From NCBI GenBank assembly GCA_902728285.1, contig CACVBU010000178.1, positions 806,001 to 870,000 on the forward strand: a stretch of 64,000 bases of DNA, read 5' to 3'. Position numbers and translations under genes: made by a program. Of the stretch, positions 46,992-58,199 are shown piece after piece (within the stretch, counting starts at the first letter, position 1; each line of letters starts with the position of its first letter). This stretch comes from Clytia hemisphaerica (lineage: Eukaryota > Cnidaria > Hydrozoa > Leptothecata > Clytiidae). The notes under the pieces are model-generated. The model was not told where the DNA came from. It made no database searches and saw only the letters and a list, made by a program, of their open reading frames with translations.

Positions 46992-47546
46992 CCCTATTCG
47001 GCCTAGGGGGCTGTTTCTGTTCGGAGGTCAAATTATCGGTAGTAGCTCCTCAAATAATAGAGTTTTTGCCATGAAATTTTCTGTAAATTCCTAACTTTTA
47101 TTTAGCTTCAAAATAAATAAAAAATTGACACCTAAAAATTTTCACACCTTGAGCATGATGACATTTCTGACAGTGGGGTGTCATAAAAATTGACACTTTT
47201 CCAATACAAATTTATTTTTTATGTCAAATATATCCTTTAAACCGTAATTTATTGAATATTTAGGATAAAATGAGGTTTTTAAACTCAGACAACTTTTTTC
47301 TAAAGCCTTTGTTAGAATACAATAGCTATTTATAAGAACAAAGGAAATTTTCAGTTTTTGCTCACTTTGGGCATGATGAGTGACGTCATCAAAAAATTTT
47401 TTTGTCAAAAGTTACCTTGTGTAACAAGGATCTTATGTGCCAAATTTCATCCAAAAAGACCCACTAGATCAAAAGTTAAGGGGTGGTACAGGAAAAGCCC
47501 CCCCCCCTAGGTTTGAACCGCCCCTAAAAGCCTAGGTTGAATAGGG
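46992..47546. mobile_element. 555-bp TTAA-flanked element, piggyBac-type MITE
   Basis: CCCTATTCGGCCTAGGGG at the left and CCTAGGTTGAATAGGG at the right are inverted, and each is flanked by TTAA (46988-46991 and 47547-47550). TTAA targets with CCC ends are the hallmark of piggyBac elements. The interior holds CTTTGGGCATGATGAGTGAC-like text and a C9 run; no transposase. It abuts the IFT20 leader exon. Confidence 0.88.
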
Positions 47547-47550
47547 TTAA

Positions 47551-48424
47551 CATATAAAATAATTTGTGTGTTCAAAAGAGACTCTTACCACTTACTGTAG
47601 GGATATCAAGATATCTTGATACATCATAATTCAAAAAGCTAAATGCAAATGGCAATTACCAAAGGTTTATGATCGGAAAAAAATTCTTGAAATTTTTTTA
47701 AAGCTATGGATGCTTCACAGCAAAATCACAACAAAAGCTGGTAACTTAAGTTAAAGAACAAGCAACGCTAAATATTTCAATATGACAGAGTATTCGTTTC
47801 AATTCTTACTCAACCAGGGGGGTCAAGCAGTTAGTACAAGACACTATGCAGGTTAGCACCGTGGTGGTGTGCCATGTGTATTAGATGAAATCACTTCTTC
47901 TTTTTCAAAAAAATGTCTTTTCATTTCTTCCTTGAAGTGTTAGCAAGCCATTACAAAAAGAATTTGATAAAAGTCTGCAGTCAAAATGAAGATTTCTGAA
48001 ATATCTTGACTCAATACAAAAGCTTGAATTTTCAATTTTTGCAGCATTTCGGTGCCATTTCATATGCCATTTCTGGGCTAAATTGTCAACCTCAAATGTC
48101 TCTAAAAAAGTGCTATTTTAGCGGAACCAAAATCTCAATATCTCGGGAACCGCTTATCATTAGGAAGTGTATGACCCCTCATTTTTTTTCTTTTTTGAAG
48201 CTCTACAAGATGAACTAGGTTTAATTGCCACCAGAATAGTTTCAATTTGACCCTGGAATGGCTGCAAAGGCTGTACTCAATACAATCGTATTCAACATTC
48301 AATAATATGATCAAAGGTAATCGAAAAGTAATTGAAATGATTGAACAAATCGAAAATGGTTGAAGAAAATGCCATAATCTGGAGTCGAGTGAGTATTCAA
48401 TCACCGATAAAATCGATTAGGTGG
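47551..48424. other. Intergenic, AT-rich
   Basis: No exon or structured repeat that I can support. Confidence 0.45.
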
Positions 48425-48625
48425 TCACTGAAGGACCCTGCCGACACACCGGACTGTCAGGTGTATTTGTCCGGTGGCAAAAAGTATCCTTTCGCTACAC
48501 CGGAGGCAATAAGTCCGGTGTCAGTCCGGTGTTGCATACAAGGAATTTTGGACGCCGGACATTTATGAAACAAAAAATTAAGAAACACCGGACGCACCGG
48601 ACTGGTCATGTCCGGTGTAGAGATG
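48425..48625. repeat. GTCCGGTG-rich repeat
   Basis: CACCGGACTG, GTCCGGTG and CGCCGGAC recur about eight times in both orientations over 200 bp (for example GACACACCGGACTGTCAGG and GACTGGTCATGTCCGGTG), giving foldback potential. It directly precedes the first composite repeat copy. Confidence 0.7.
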
Positions 48626-50160
48626 GTGATATGTCACATGTTCGACAATCCATTTGTTCGACAACTCACTTGTTCGACAAATTCGTAAAATTGTCGAACA
48701 AGTGGGTTGTCGAACAAATGGGCGCCCACTTGATTGACAACCCACTTGATCGACAACCCACTTGTTCGACAATCTATAGTTGTTCGACACCCACTTGTTC
48801 GACGCCCACTTGTTCGACATTAATTGTCGAACAAGTGGGCATCGAACAAGTGATTCTTCACATAATCGACAGCCCAGTTGTTCGACATTGTAGATGGTCG
48901 ACAGTTTGTATATTACCCTGTACCAAAGTGTATTTCACATAAAATCGTAGCCTATGGTTTGCCCTTATCTGGCTCCCAGATGCAGAAATTTTTTTCCGGC
49001 ACTGTAAAGCTCTGAAGGGAGGCCCGTATATTCGAGTTAGAAAAGTTCGAGTTAGCAATTTTCGAGTTAGCTAAATTATGACGTCATAAAAATGTAAATT
49101 ATGACGTATACTCAATTCTAACTGAATTTTTCTTTTCCAAAAAAGATTTTTCGAGTTAGAATTAACTGGAATCTTTTTTTTCGCAAAAGAAATTTTCGAG
49201 TTGGCTAACTCGGATTTTTTTTCACAAAACCTTTTTTTGAGTTAGTTAACTAGGAATTTATTCTTCGCGCACAAGTTTTCGAGTTAGCTATCTTGGGAAA
49301 GACTTTCACATCTGAAAGGTTTAGATTACGGAATTTTGCAAGACCGCGTAAAGGATTTTGCAGCGAGGAGTCTGGTAACCCAGCAACCTCGTTCCCTGCG
49401 TATTATTAGCTTTTTATATGCTTACTGATAGCACACCCCCTTCTCACAGCCCCACTGGGAACCCCTCCCACTGGAAAAATTGTCCAAAATATCGTCCCCG
49501 GTGGGAAATTAACCAAATCAAATAATGTCAGATCTTTTGTTTTATGACGTTTTGTTTTAAGAAATTCCCCCCACTGAGGTCCTATAAATTAACCTTTGTC
49601 CGTCCGTCCATTTGTTCGTCCGTCTACTGTTACCAGCTTTTCTCGAGATTGGCTCATTAGTTTTTTTCTGATTTTTGGCAAAAATATGCTAAATGGCAAT
49701 GCCCAAAATGTGACAGAGCCCAATTTTCGGAAATATGCCGGAAAAACCGTTTTTTTTTGGCATTTTCTCGAGATTTCATCATTAGTTTTTTCTGATTTTT
49801 TGCACAAAGATGCGTATTAAGAAAACATTGCCGAGTCCGATTTTTGAGAAAAATTCTTTTCCGGTCGAAAATGCCGGAAATCTGCCGGAAATCGCCATTT
49901 TTGCAGATATTGATCACACTTTTTCCCTATATTTCGTTGTTTTTTTCATAGAAAAATATTATCAATGGCAATGCCTACCATCAATCATGGTTCAATTGTC
50001 AATTAAACTGATTTTTGAATCTGGAACTTTCTAAAAATCGCCGGAACAGCCGATTTTCGCCGGAAAAACGGTATTTCTTGAATTTCTCGAGCTGCACTTA
50101 TATTTTTTCACGAAATTGATGCAAAATGGCAATATCCGGTATAAGATATTATAGAAGTCG
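48626..50160 (+). repeat. Composite repeat, copy 1
   Basis: In order: a GTTCGACA/TTGTCGAAC palindromic tract (48640-48900), part of the family seen at 6921, a CGAGTTAGC tract with ATTATGACGTCATAAAAAT (49030-49300), the rest of that family, a CACCC-ended piece (49434-49590), a CGTCCGTCC tract, and a CCGGAAA-rich tail ending ATAGAAGTCG. It matches 50483-52770 nearly base for base apart from the insertion described there, with scattered substitutions and small indels. It ends exactly at the N at 50161. No gene. Confidence 0.92.
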
Positions 50161-50161
50161 N
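50161..50161. other. Ambiguous base (N)
   Basis: The only N in the window. It falls precisely between the end of composite repeat copy 1 and a TATC microsatellite, so it probably marks an assembly join. Confidence 0.95.
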
Positions 50162-50482
50162 TATCTATCTATCTATCTATCTATCATCTAGCTGATTTTC
50201 GTTGTACAGACTCTATGTGTCGATTGAGTTTTAGATTTCCTACTGGGTCCCATACTATTGATGCATATTCGATTATGGGTCGTACAAAGGTTTTGTAGCA
50301 TTGGAGTTTAACTTCCTTGTCACACATTCGAAGATTTCGTTGCAAAAAATGTCGACAGTTATGAGCCTTTGCAGACGTTGTTGTGATATGTTTGTTGAAT
50401 GTTAATTTGCTATCCAAGATCACTCCTAGATATTTAGCTGATTTTACCAATTCGAGATTGTAGCCATGGATTGAATATGTTT
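50162..50482 (-). mobile_element. LINE scrap, C-terminal part of RT ORF
   Basis: One minus-strand frame reads YSIHGYNLELVKSAKYLGVI, then LTFNKHITTTSAKAHNC, VKLQCYKTFVRPIIEYAS and VWDPVGNLKLNRHIESVQR followed by KSAR and a stop. This is the standard stretch after the RT domain in jockey/CR1-type LINEs. On its 3' side is a GATA microsatellite (about 22 bases) touching the N. Confidence 0.88.
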
Positions 50483-52770
50483 CGGTGATATGTCACATGT
50501 TCGACAACCCATTTGTTAGACAACTCACTTGTTCGACAAATTCGTAAAATTGTCGAACAAGTGGGTTGTCGAACAAATGGGCGCCCACTTGATCGACAAC
50601 CCACTTGATCGACAACCCACTTGTTCGACAATCAATAGTTGTTCGACACCCACTTGTTCGACGCCCACTTGTTCGACATTAATTGTCGAACAAGTGGGCG
50701 TCGAACAAGTGCTCGTTCACATAATCGACAGCCCAGTTGTTCGACATTGTAGATGGTCGACAGTTTGTATATTACCCTGTACCAAAGTGTATTTCACATA
50801 AAATCGTAGCCTATGGTTTACCCTTATCTGGCTCCCAGATGCAGAAATTTTCTTCCGACACGGTAAAGCTCTGAAGGGAGGCCCGTATATTCGAGTTAGA
50901 AAAGTTCGAGTTAGCAATTTTCGAGTTAGCTAAATTATGACGTCATAAAAATTTAAATTATGACGTATACTCAATTCTAACTGGATTTTTCTTTTCCAAA
51001 AAAAATTTTCGAGTTAGAATTACCTGGAATCTTTTTTTTCGCAAAAATTTTTTTCGAGTTGGCTAACTCGGATTTTTTTTCACAAAACCTTTTTTTGAGT
51101 TAGTTAACTAGGAATTTATTTTTTGCGCACAAGTTTTCGAGTTAGCTATCTTGGGAAAGATTTTCACATCTGAAAGGTTTAGATTACGGAATTTTGCAAG
51201 ACCACGTAAAGGATTTTGCAGTGAGGAGTCTGGTAACCCAGCAACCTCGTTCCCAGCGTATTATCAGCTTTTTATATGCTTACTGATAGCACACCCCCTT
51301 CTCACAGCCACAGCCCCACTGGGAACCCCTCCCACTGGAAAAATTGTCCAAAATATCGTCCCCGGTGGGAAATTTACCGCGATTTTTTTTCCCCATTGAA
51401 AATAATCAAATAATGTCAGATCTTTTGCTTTATGACGTTTTGTTTTAAGTAAGAAATTCCCCCACTGAGGTCCTATAAATTAACCTTTGTCCGTCCGCCG
51501 TCCGTTCGTTCCCGTCTGCTGTTACCAGCTTTTCTCGAGATTGGCTCATTAGTTTTTTCTGACTTTTGGCAAAAATATGCAAACTCGGGTAAGTTATGGC
51601 ATGTCTCAAAAACTGAAAATTACCATAATTTTTAGATCGCATTAGTCGACAGAGAATTACCAAACAAATGACTGAACATGAAGGGTACTACGACGAAATT
51701 TCTAACCTGATGTGTAACCTAATTGTTTTCTCACAGATTTTCGCGAAAAATCGCAAAAACTGATTATTACGTCATAATCGATGACGTCATAAAAACTAAA
51801 AATTGAATTTCTCAATAATTGTTTATCCAATTGCCTTCAAACTTTCACCAAAGATGCATCTCACTAAAGTCGATCATTAGAAAAAAAATTCTTTTTGAAA
51901 TTTTAATGACGTCAGCAGAAATAAGTAAAAAACGAAAAATCTTATTTTTTGCTGTCGTAATCGGAATTTCGAAAAATTTGTTTTTCCAAATGATCGACCT
52001 TAGTAGGATACATCTTTGGTGAAAGTTTGAAGAAGCTTGGATAAACAATCCTTGAGAAATTCAATTTTTAGTTTTGATGACGTCATCGATTATGACGTAA
52101 TTATCAGTTTTTGCGGTTTTTCGCGAGAATTAGTGAAAAAACAATTAGGTTACATATCACGTTAGAAACTACATCATAGTAGCCTTCATGTTCAGTCATT
52201 TGTTTGGTCGATTTCTGTCGGCTAATGCAATCTAAAAATTATGGTAATTTTAAGACATGCCATAACTTACCCGAGAAATGGCAATGCCCAAAATGTGACA
52301 GAGCCCAATTTTCGGAAAATTTTTTTTCCAGCCGAAAATACCGGAAATATGCCGGAAAAACCGTTTTTTTGGCATTTTCTCGAGATTTCATCATTAGTTT
52401 TTTTCTGATTTTTTGCACAAAGATGCGCAAAACATTGCCGAGTACATTGCCGAGTACGATTTTTGAGAAAAACTTTTTTCCGGCCGAAAATACCGGAAAT
52501 AGCTGTTTTTACAAATTTTCATCGGACTTTTGCCTTATTTATATTTTGTTGTTTTTTTTCACACAAAAACATTATTTATAACAATACCCAATGTCAAGCA
52601 TGGTACAATTATCAATTGATTTTTGAAGCCGGAACTTTCTAAAAATCGCCGGAACAGCCGATTTTCGCCGGAAAAAAACGGTATTTCTTGAATTTCTCGA
52701 GTTGTACTTTTATTTTTTCACGAAATTGATGCAAAATGGCAATATCCGGTATAAGATATTATAGAAGTCG
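50483..52770 (+). repeat. Composite repeat, copy 2, with palindrome insertion
   Basis: Same order of blocks as 48626-50160. It differs by an inserted palindrome at 51584-52275, a short GATTTTTTTTCCCCATTG-like insertion near 51380, and extra bases in the tail. It continues past the point where copy 1 stops (ATAGAAGTCG then CTGTGCATAAAAC). Confidence 0.92.
51584..52275. mobile_element. 692-bp near-perfect palindrome
   Basis: Left arm CTCGGGTAAGTTATGGCATG and right arm CATGCCATAACTTACCCGAG pair throughout about 340 bp each, centred near 51930, with almost no loop. Both arms carry TGACGTCA-type motifs. The orthologous site in copy 1 (AATATGCTAAATGGC near 49685) is empty, which shows this is a discrete insertion. 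A similar end occurs at 63868-63886 (GATGCCATAACTTACTTGAG). Confidence 0.95.
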
Positions 52771-53948
52771 CTGTGCATAAAACATACTATATCATATGAT
52801 GTATGATACCCTGATAGCGTTATATTGTAAGATAATATGACTAAATTATTGCGTGTGGATTACGGTGTTACAATTCTATGATGTTACATACTATTTTTTG
52901 ATGTTGCAAACTATTTTCTTAAAAAAAAACTTTTTGCGCAATCATGCAATTATTATTATAGCAAAATAAGAAAACCCAAATAGGAAAACTTCACTCTTTT
53001 TCTTGTCAACGGTCGCTGCAGCGAACGAAGCGAAGCGACCTTTCAAATCCGTGCCTGTCTGAAGTTGAGTCCAGTGCTTTAGCATGTTACAGTTTTGAAG
53101 ATATTGCACTGCAGTGTAATTCTGTAACGTCAGAACTTTTGTTTAGGATGCTTTTTTTTAATAAGTTTCCCCACTGAGGGGGAAACTTGCATCTATCAAC
53201 ACGACAGGGTATTCTTAGTCAATTAGATTAGACTAATGTAAATAAAACCTGGGATACACGGGGATGAGGTTGGTAACCTAGGGATTGGTAGGTCCAACCG
53301 TAATATTTTTAGCTTTACGCTCAAGCTTAGTTGCACCCGTTGCACATAAAAAGTTGACTATCACTCATTCCTCTCCGATGGGAAATTGGCCAGTGCATAC
53401 ACGAGAGGATTGGAAGAGTTAATAAAACCGTTTTACGAAAAATCAGACTTTTTCCGAGTTATGACCTCATATCTTGAATTTTGGAATTGGACATTTCATA
53501 ACTACAAGCGTTAATGCGTCTAGCGTTAAAACTCTACACTTCGAACCTCCTTTAGAGCACTTACAAGTAGATTGCGTGGTTTTAAAACTTTCTGGGGAAT
53601 TTCTCTTTTTTCTCAAATACTATGAAATAGTATAGATATGAAAATCTTTTGGAGGCACGCGGTGGCACGGTGGTTTTGGCGAGGTGGAAGTTTGAAATTT
53701 TCTGGTGTCAACATTCAATTTCTTCTACATAGCATGTTTGTCATATTTTTATCATAGTTTGAAACGTCATAACGACATATCATTAGCAATTTATTTGATG
53801 CATTTGACTCTCTTGAGAGAACTTTAGGTCTCATTTGAGAATCGTATAATTGTGTTTTGATGAAAAATGCAATAAATAATTTTACGAAAGATGATTAGTG
53901 AAGGGAGGAGGGTGAACAATAATGTCATTACTGCGGACAAGGCTAGTA
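52771..53948. other. Intergenic with repeat fragments
   Basis: A hairpin, GTTTCCCCACTGAGGGGGAAAC, lies at 53165; GGTCGCTGCAGCGAACGAAG with GCGACC at 53010; part of the dispersed 6921-type family at 53250-53400 (GGTCCAACCGTAATATTTTT; TCTCCGATGGGAAATTGGCC). No gene seen. Confidence 0.5.
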
Positions 53949-54199
53949 CAGGGTGTCCCTAATTAAAGTATCGAGTTTGAACATGCGATTGAGTAGAAAA
54001 GTTTGTGTGTGTTATCGCTAAAATATAAGAACGTTCTCCATCACACAGGCTTATTACAAAAGGTAGTTACAACGTATAAATTAATCGTAATGACAAAGAA
54101 AAAAGAGGGAGAGCTTAAAATACAATTTTCTGAACACGCACATAAAACTTTCTACTCATAGTTGTGTTTCGACTCGATACTTTAATTAGGGACACCCTG
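53949..54199 (-). mobile_element. 251-bp mariner-type MITE, copy 2
   Basis: CAGGGTGTCCCTAATTAAAG at both ends (inverted), flanked by TA (53947-53948 and 54200-54201). Identical in length to the copy at 11255 and opposite in orientation, with very few differences. Confidence 0.93.
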
Positions 54200-54229
54200 T
54201 ACATGAGAAATCGATGAAAAACCAGCTTG

Positions 54230-54604
54230 TGGTGTACACATTTTTTTTTATAAGCAACTCCATTTTTTGGGTCAGGCCTAAAGTTGCTAAGGGTTTTTTG
54301 AAATCCAGGCCCAAAGTTGCTTGTATGGTTGCTTAAAAAATTTCAAGCTTAAAATGGTTGAAAAGCACATTTTTGCACTTTTCAACAATTTTTCAATTTT
54401 GAATGGGCAGTAGAGGCATTTTTCAAAGTTTTTGAAGGCTTTCTTTCAAAGTCGTGTCAAAGTTATTTTTTATTGCTGAGGAAAAAAGTTGCTAATTTGG
54501 ATTTGAGGCCTCAGGGTTGCTAAGCAAGTTGCTTATTTTTTGGGCCATTTTGAGGCCTGGTCCCTTAGCAACTCGGTTGCTTATTAAAAAAATGTGTATC
54601 CACA
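54230..54604. mobile_element. Inverted-repeat element, ends TGTGGTGTACACATTTTT
   Basis: The left end pairs with AAAAATGTGTATCCACAG at the right; next inward, TATAAGCAAC pairs with GTTGCTTATT. GGCCTAAAGTTGCTAAGG-type units (GTTGCT, AGGCC) recur inside. About 375 bp, no gene. Confidence 0.82.
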
Positions 54605-54647
54605 GTCCTATCTATGATAAATCCATGTAACTATAAATATTCCGGCA

Positions 54648-54754
54648 ATGGCGGTTACAGAAGGTACTCAATCTTTGTTTCTTTTGTTATTATTCCTTTT
54701 ATGGGAGTAATTGCTCTCCATTAAAAACACTGAGTACCTTCTGTAACCGCCGTT
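54648..54754. mobile_element. 107-bp MITE, ends GGCGGTTACAGAAGGTACTC
   Basis: The 20-bp end recurs inverted as GAGTACCTTCTGTAACCGCC with a 60-bp AT-rich loop. No coding capacity. Confidence 0.9.
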
Positions 54755-54834
54755 GGATTCCGACACTAACTAACCATCAAGAATATATCGAGAATCGGTA
54801 AACAGGCCGTTTATAAAAACGACCAATAAAGATT

Positions 54835-55790
54835 GTGCTTGGATCAGAAAGAGAAAAAATTAACTTTATTCTTTATAATGGCTCTGAAAATGATATCTTA
54901 ATCGCTTATCTTAACATTAATTCTCTAAGAAACAAAAGAAAAGATTTGAAAATGTTAATATTACCTCATCTACTATCAGAGTCAAAATATTATGAGAATT
55001 TTGGTCGTTTTTCGAAATTTGAAGTTCAGACGAGAGAGTCAATTTTGGGCTAAAACCTCTACTCGTCTATTCCTTTTTTAGAGCACTTACGAATCGTTTG
55101 TAGTTTTGAAACTTCCTGGGGAACTTTCCTTTTTTCTCAAATATTATGACCATGATTGTAGATATTTTATGCACAAAGTTTGACTCCTCTTTTCCCGAAT
55201 CTAAACTTCTTTTAAAGGATTTAAAAAGCCAATCAGACTCGATTTTTCAAAAAATAGCAGAGGTCTTTTACTATGGAAAAAACCATCTTCTCAGTAATAA
55301 CCTGATCTCGCCAGGAATGGAATGCTTAACTCTTTCAATACCGTCCAGCCTAATTTCGTTTATTTTGGAACGATACTTTCGGCTGCTGGTAATTTTTATT
55401 GAGGACCTAATTTAAAAAAGTTGAAAAGATAGCATTTGAAATTAAAGTTTGAACATCGCCACTTTGAAAAAAACCCTGAAAAATTACGAGGAGTTAACGT
55501 TGGAATTAACCCTTTAAGTGCCGATGACTTAATAACTCGTCATTTCGAACCTTGAAAAATTTTCTTTGAAGAGCTTGATAAAAAATCCATCAACATGCTT
55601 TAAGTCAAAAGAAGATAGGTGCATTGATTTTATTTTAACAGATCGGCTTCTTTGTTTCAAAAATAGTGGGTCCTTTGAAACAGGAATCAGTTACTACCAC
55701 CGCTACCACCATTTGATTTACAGCATAGACCATAAACTTCTAGTCGCGGGTGTTTTGTCAAAAAGATTTTACAGCTGGTAGAGTTTGGTG
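54835..55790 (+). mobile_element. Decayed LINE endonuclease domain
   Basis: Plus-strand fragments in order: ILIAYLNINSLRNKRKDL (start of an apurinic-type endonuclease), VDILCTKFDSSFPESKLLL, SNNLISPGMECLTLSIPS, and LIKNPSTCFKSKEDRCIDF with ILTDRLLCFKNSGSFETGIS. These are the landmarks of a CR1/L2-type endonuclease, frameshifted between blocks. The reverse transcriptase is missing. It differs enough from the 42852 element to be another family. Confidence 0.82.
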
Positions 55791-55919
55791 GTCTTTGTTC
55801 CAAACTCTACCACCGCTATATTTTCCGTAAACTGCCATAAAGTCTGTAAACTCTGCGCTTATAATTTCTCGGCTTTTACTATCCCTAACGGACGATAGCA
55901 TCGTCTAGCGGGAGAGTTG

Positions 55920-56110
55920 ACAGCTATATGACATATCGGGGGTGGGGGATATAGTGCCTGGGGGTACTGGGTGTTTGAGGGTTTTTGAATGTTTGTCCGG
56001 GGATTATACTTGCTGTCCGCCTGGGGTCAAAAGTCTTAATGTTGTTTGGGGTAAATTTCCAAACATTTTTTATATTCTCCACCCCCTCCTCCGAAAGCAG
56101 CCGTAAATAT
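55920..56110. repeat. GGGGGTGGGGGATATAG repeat
   Basis: CGGGGGTGGGGGATATAGTG on the left pairs loosely with ATATTCTCCACCCCCTCC on the right, with GTCCGGGGATT and CTGGGGGTACTGGG inside. It resembles the 23627-23889 element and is probably a decayed relative. Confidence 0.6.
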
Positions 56111-56645
56111 CTGTTCTAAGAAAAACTAGAAATTTGTCTACCTGGAAATTATTGATCTGTTCTTACATAAAATCTGGCCGATTTTTTGGAAATTTGTTAT
56201 CTGTTCTAAAAGCCCCGCATCACTAGCCTTTACTTTTCTGTGATCTGTTCTGACAGGTTTCCACCTGGAAATTAGCGGGATCTGTTCTAAACATCAAAAA
56301 TTTCTAGCTGGCAAGTGGAACAGATATTCTCAAAAAAACTAATTTTCATGCCTGTTCTAGGATTGAAAATATTTCCAGCTGGCAAATAAGAACAGATATT
56401 TACAGGAAATTTATTTTATGAACTCTGTTTTTTTTTCTCATAAAATTGCATCCGTTCTTTTGGTTGGAAAAACGCGATCTGTTCTGAGTAGAAGACTGGT
56501 GCCCTTGGAATCGGGGTATCTGTTCTAAGATCGAAAAATCCTTCCAGCTGGCAAATAAGAACAGATAGGTATTTACGATTTTTTGTCGTTGGCTGCTTCT
56601 GCCCCTCCCTCATATTCGATTTTTTTTTCTGGAAAAGCCCTTTAT
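56110..56645. repeat. GATCTGTTCTAA-rich foldback region
   Basis: ATCTGTTCT and its inverse AGAACAGAT recur about ten times with CTGGAAATT and AGCTGGCAA(A/G)T. Left AGCAGCCGTAAATATCTGTTC pairs with right GAACAGATAGGTATTTACG and GGCTGCTTCT. It ends TTTTTTTTCTGGAAAAGCCC, a terminus shared with the 23627 element. Confidence 0.7.
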
Positions 56646-56714
56646 TTGTGATCGCAAAAAAATAAATACACGAAGTTCGAAAGAACAACCACAGAGATAT
56701 GTAGATATCTGTAA

Positions 56715-56945
56715 GTTCAGGGTCCCGGTTTGCCGAATTTCAAAGTCCTGGTTTGCAGAATTCAGAGCTGTTCAGAGTCCCACTTCAGTGTCCCGAATTG
56801 TGGGTCCCAACTTAGAGTCCTGGTTCGCCGATAATTTCAGAGTCCCACCCCAAAGGTCCCGGTTTGCAAAATTTTAGGCCCCCCACCTCATGGTCCCACT
56901 TTTCAGAATCCAACTTCAGGGTTCCGGGACCCACCCACAGTTCAT
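56715..56945. repeat. AGAGTCCC degenerate repeat
   Basis: AGAGTCCC(A/G), GGTCCCGGTTTGC and TTCAGAGTCC recur roughly every 25-40 bases. Simple degenerate tandem repeat, no reading frame conserved. Confidence 0.65.
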
Positions 56946-57880
56946 TTTTTATGTTGTTTTATTTTAACGAGTTTTGAAAATTAGCTGTAGCATAGAAATT
57001 CAGACATAGTAGACATAGAGCAAGAAGTAATGGAGGGAAAAATTTTAGTCGTCTAGAAACCTTTGGGAAAAATATCTAGGGGTCTTGTTCGGAAGCAATG
57101 TTTGCTTTGATTTCATAATCGATTTGATTGGTTTAGAAAAACAATCGAGACGCACATAATCGGTTGAACAAGGTTGAAACACATAAAAGGAGATATCAGT
57201 ACACATAACAAATTCCTCTCCCAAGAAATTATTCTCCATTTTCCATATTTCAATTATAATTTTTTCCCGCTCAAAAAAAAGTTGATTTTGTTTTTGAGAG
57301 TTTGTTGATGCTAATCTCGTCTCGTGTGGCTTTATTTACGTTACTGATTGAAGCATCAAAAAGCTGATGATACGAGGATACGTGTTGTTGCTTGATCAAG
57401 AATTAATTTAATTTAATCTATACCCTTCGTGCTCTTAACGGAATAGCACCCCCGTCCGATAAACTCTTTTCTTTAGAAGTAGACCCTTTGTTTTCTCGCT
57501 ACGCAAGTTTCTGCGTAAGTAGCCGGGGATTCTATAAGGCCGGAATACTGGATTCTTCCCAGTCGTTTATACAAACTAAATCCCGTAAATCATAATATAA
57601 TATAACATATATACTTACGGTATTACACACGTAAACGACTCCAGTCTATGTAGTCTCGATTTCCAGACCATTATTCTTATTACGCAAAATAGGGCGGCAA
57701 TTCTACTACATGTATGTCTGCCATAAAAAGCCGCGCTAGAGAGTGTTTTGAATAATTTTCCTCTTTTCATCTTTTGACGAGCGCACTTCTCTTTTGCAGT
57801 ACTGTTCACCTTTCAGTGTTTGATAATTAGGTGGAGCTGATTATTGACCTGGAATTTTTTAATTTATAAGTCTAGCTCTA
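56946..57880. other. Intergenic
   Basis: AT-rich. A phrase GTAAACGACTCCAGTCTATG at about 57629 resembles TATAAACGACTCCAGTGTA at 6473. No gene supported. Confidence 0.45.
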
Positions 57881-58186
57881 GACTACAGGAGCCCCCCCCC
57901 AGCGGTCTGCGTGATGGCGTGATTGGGACTTTTTTCTTGCGTGATGGCGTGATTAGAGATTTCTTTTGGCGTGATGGCATGATCAAGATTTTGGCGTGAT
58001 GGCATGATCAAGATTTTGGCGTGATGTGTGATGGGGCAAAAATTTAAGGCGTGATTTGGGCTATTTTTCGCTATTTTTTGCGTGATGACAGATTTTAGCG
58101 ATTTTCGTGATGCGTGATGGAGAAAATTTTTTTGCGTGATGGCGTGATTAGGGGTGCCGCTGGGGGGGGGGGGGGCTCCTACAGTC
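57881..58186. mobile_element. 306-bp TA-flanked MITE with GCGTGATGG interior
   Basis: GACTACAGGAGCCCCCCCCC and AGCGG at the left pair with CCGCTGGGGG, a G14 run, CTCCTACAGTC at the right, flanked by TA (57879-57880 and 58187-58188). GCGTGATGGCGTGATTA-type units recur about eight times. Same length class as 26389-26695 and 34667-34975. Confidence 0.92.
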
Positions 58187-58199
58187 TATGCTTTTTGAG

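Noticed and set aside
48421-48942. 173-residue open frame with VEQV/CSTPT repeats, and similar frames at 50529 and 58496
   Set aside because: These only translate the GTTCGACA tract; frame differs between copies and no start or splice context.
51819-52048. Similar 67-residue proteins on both strands
   Set aside because: Mirror images created by the palindrome.
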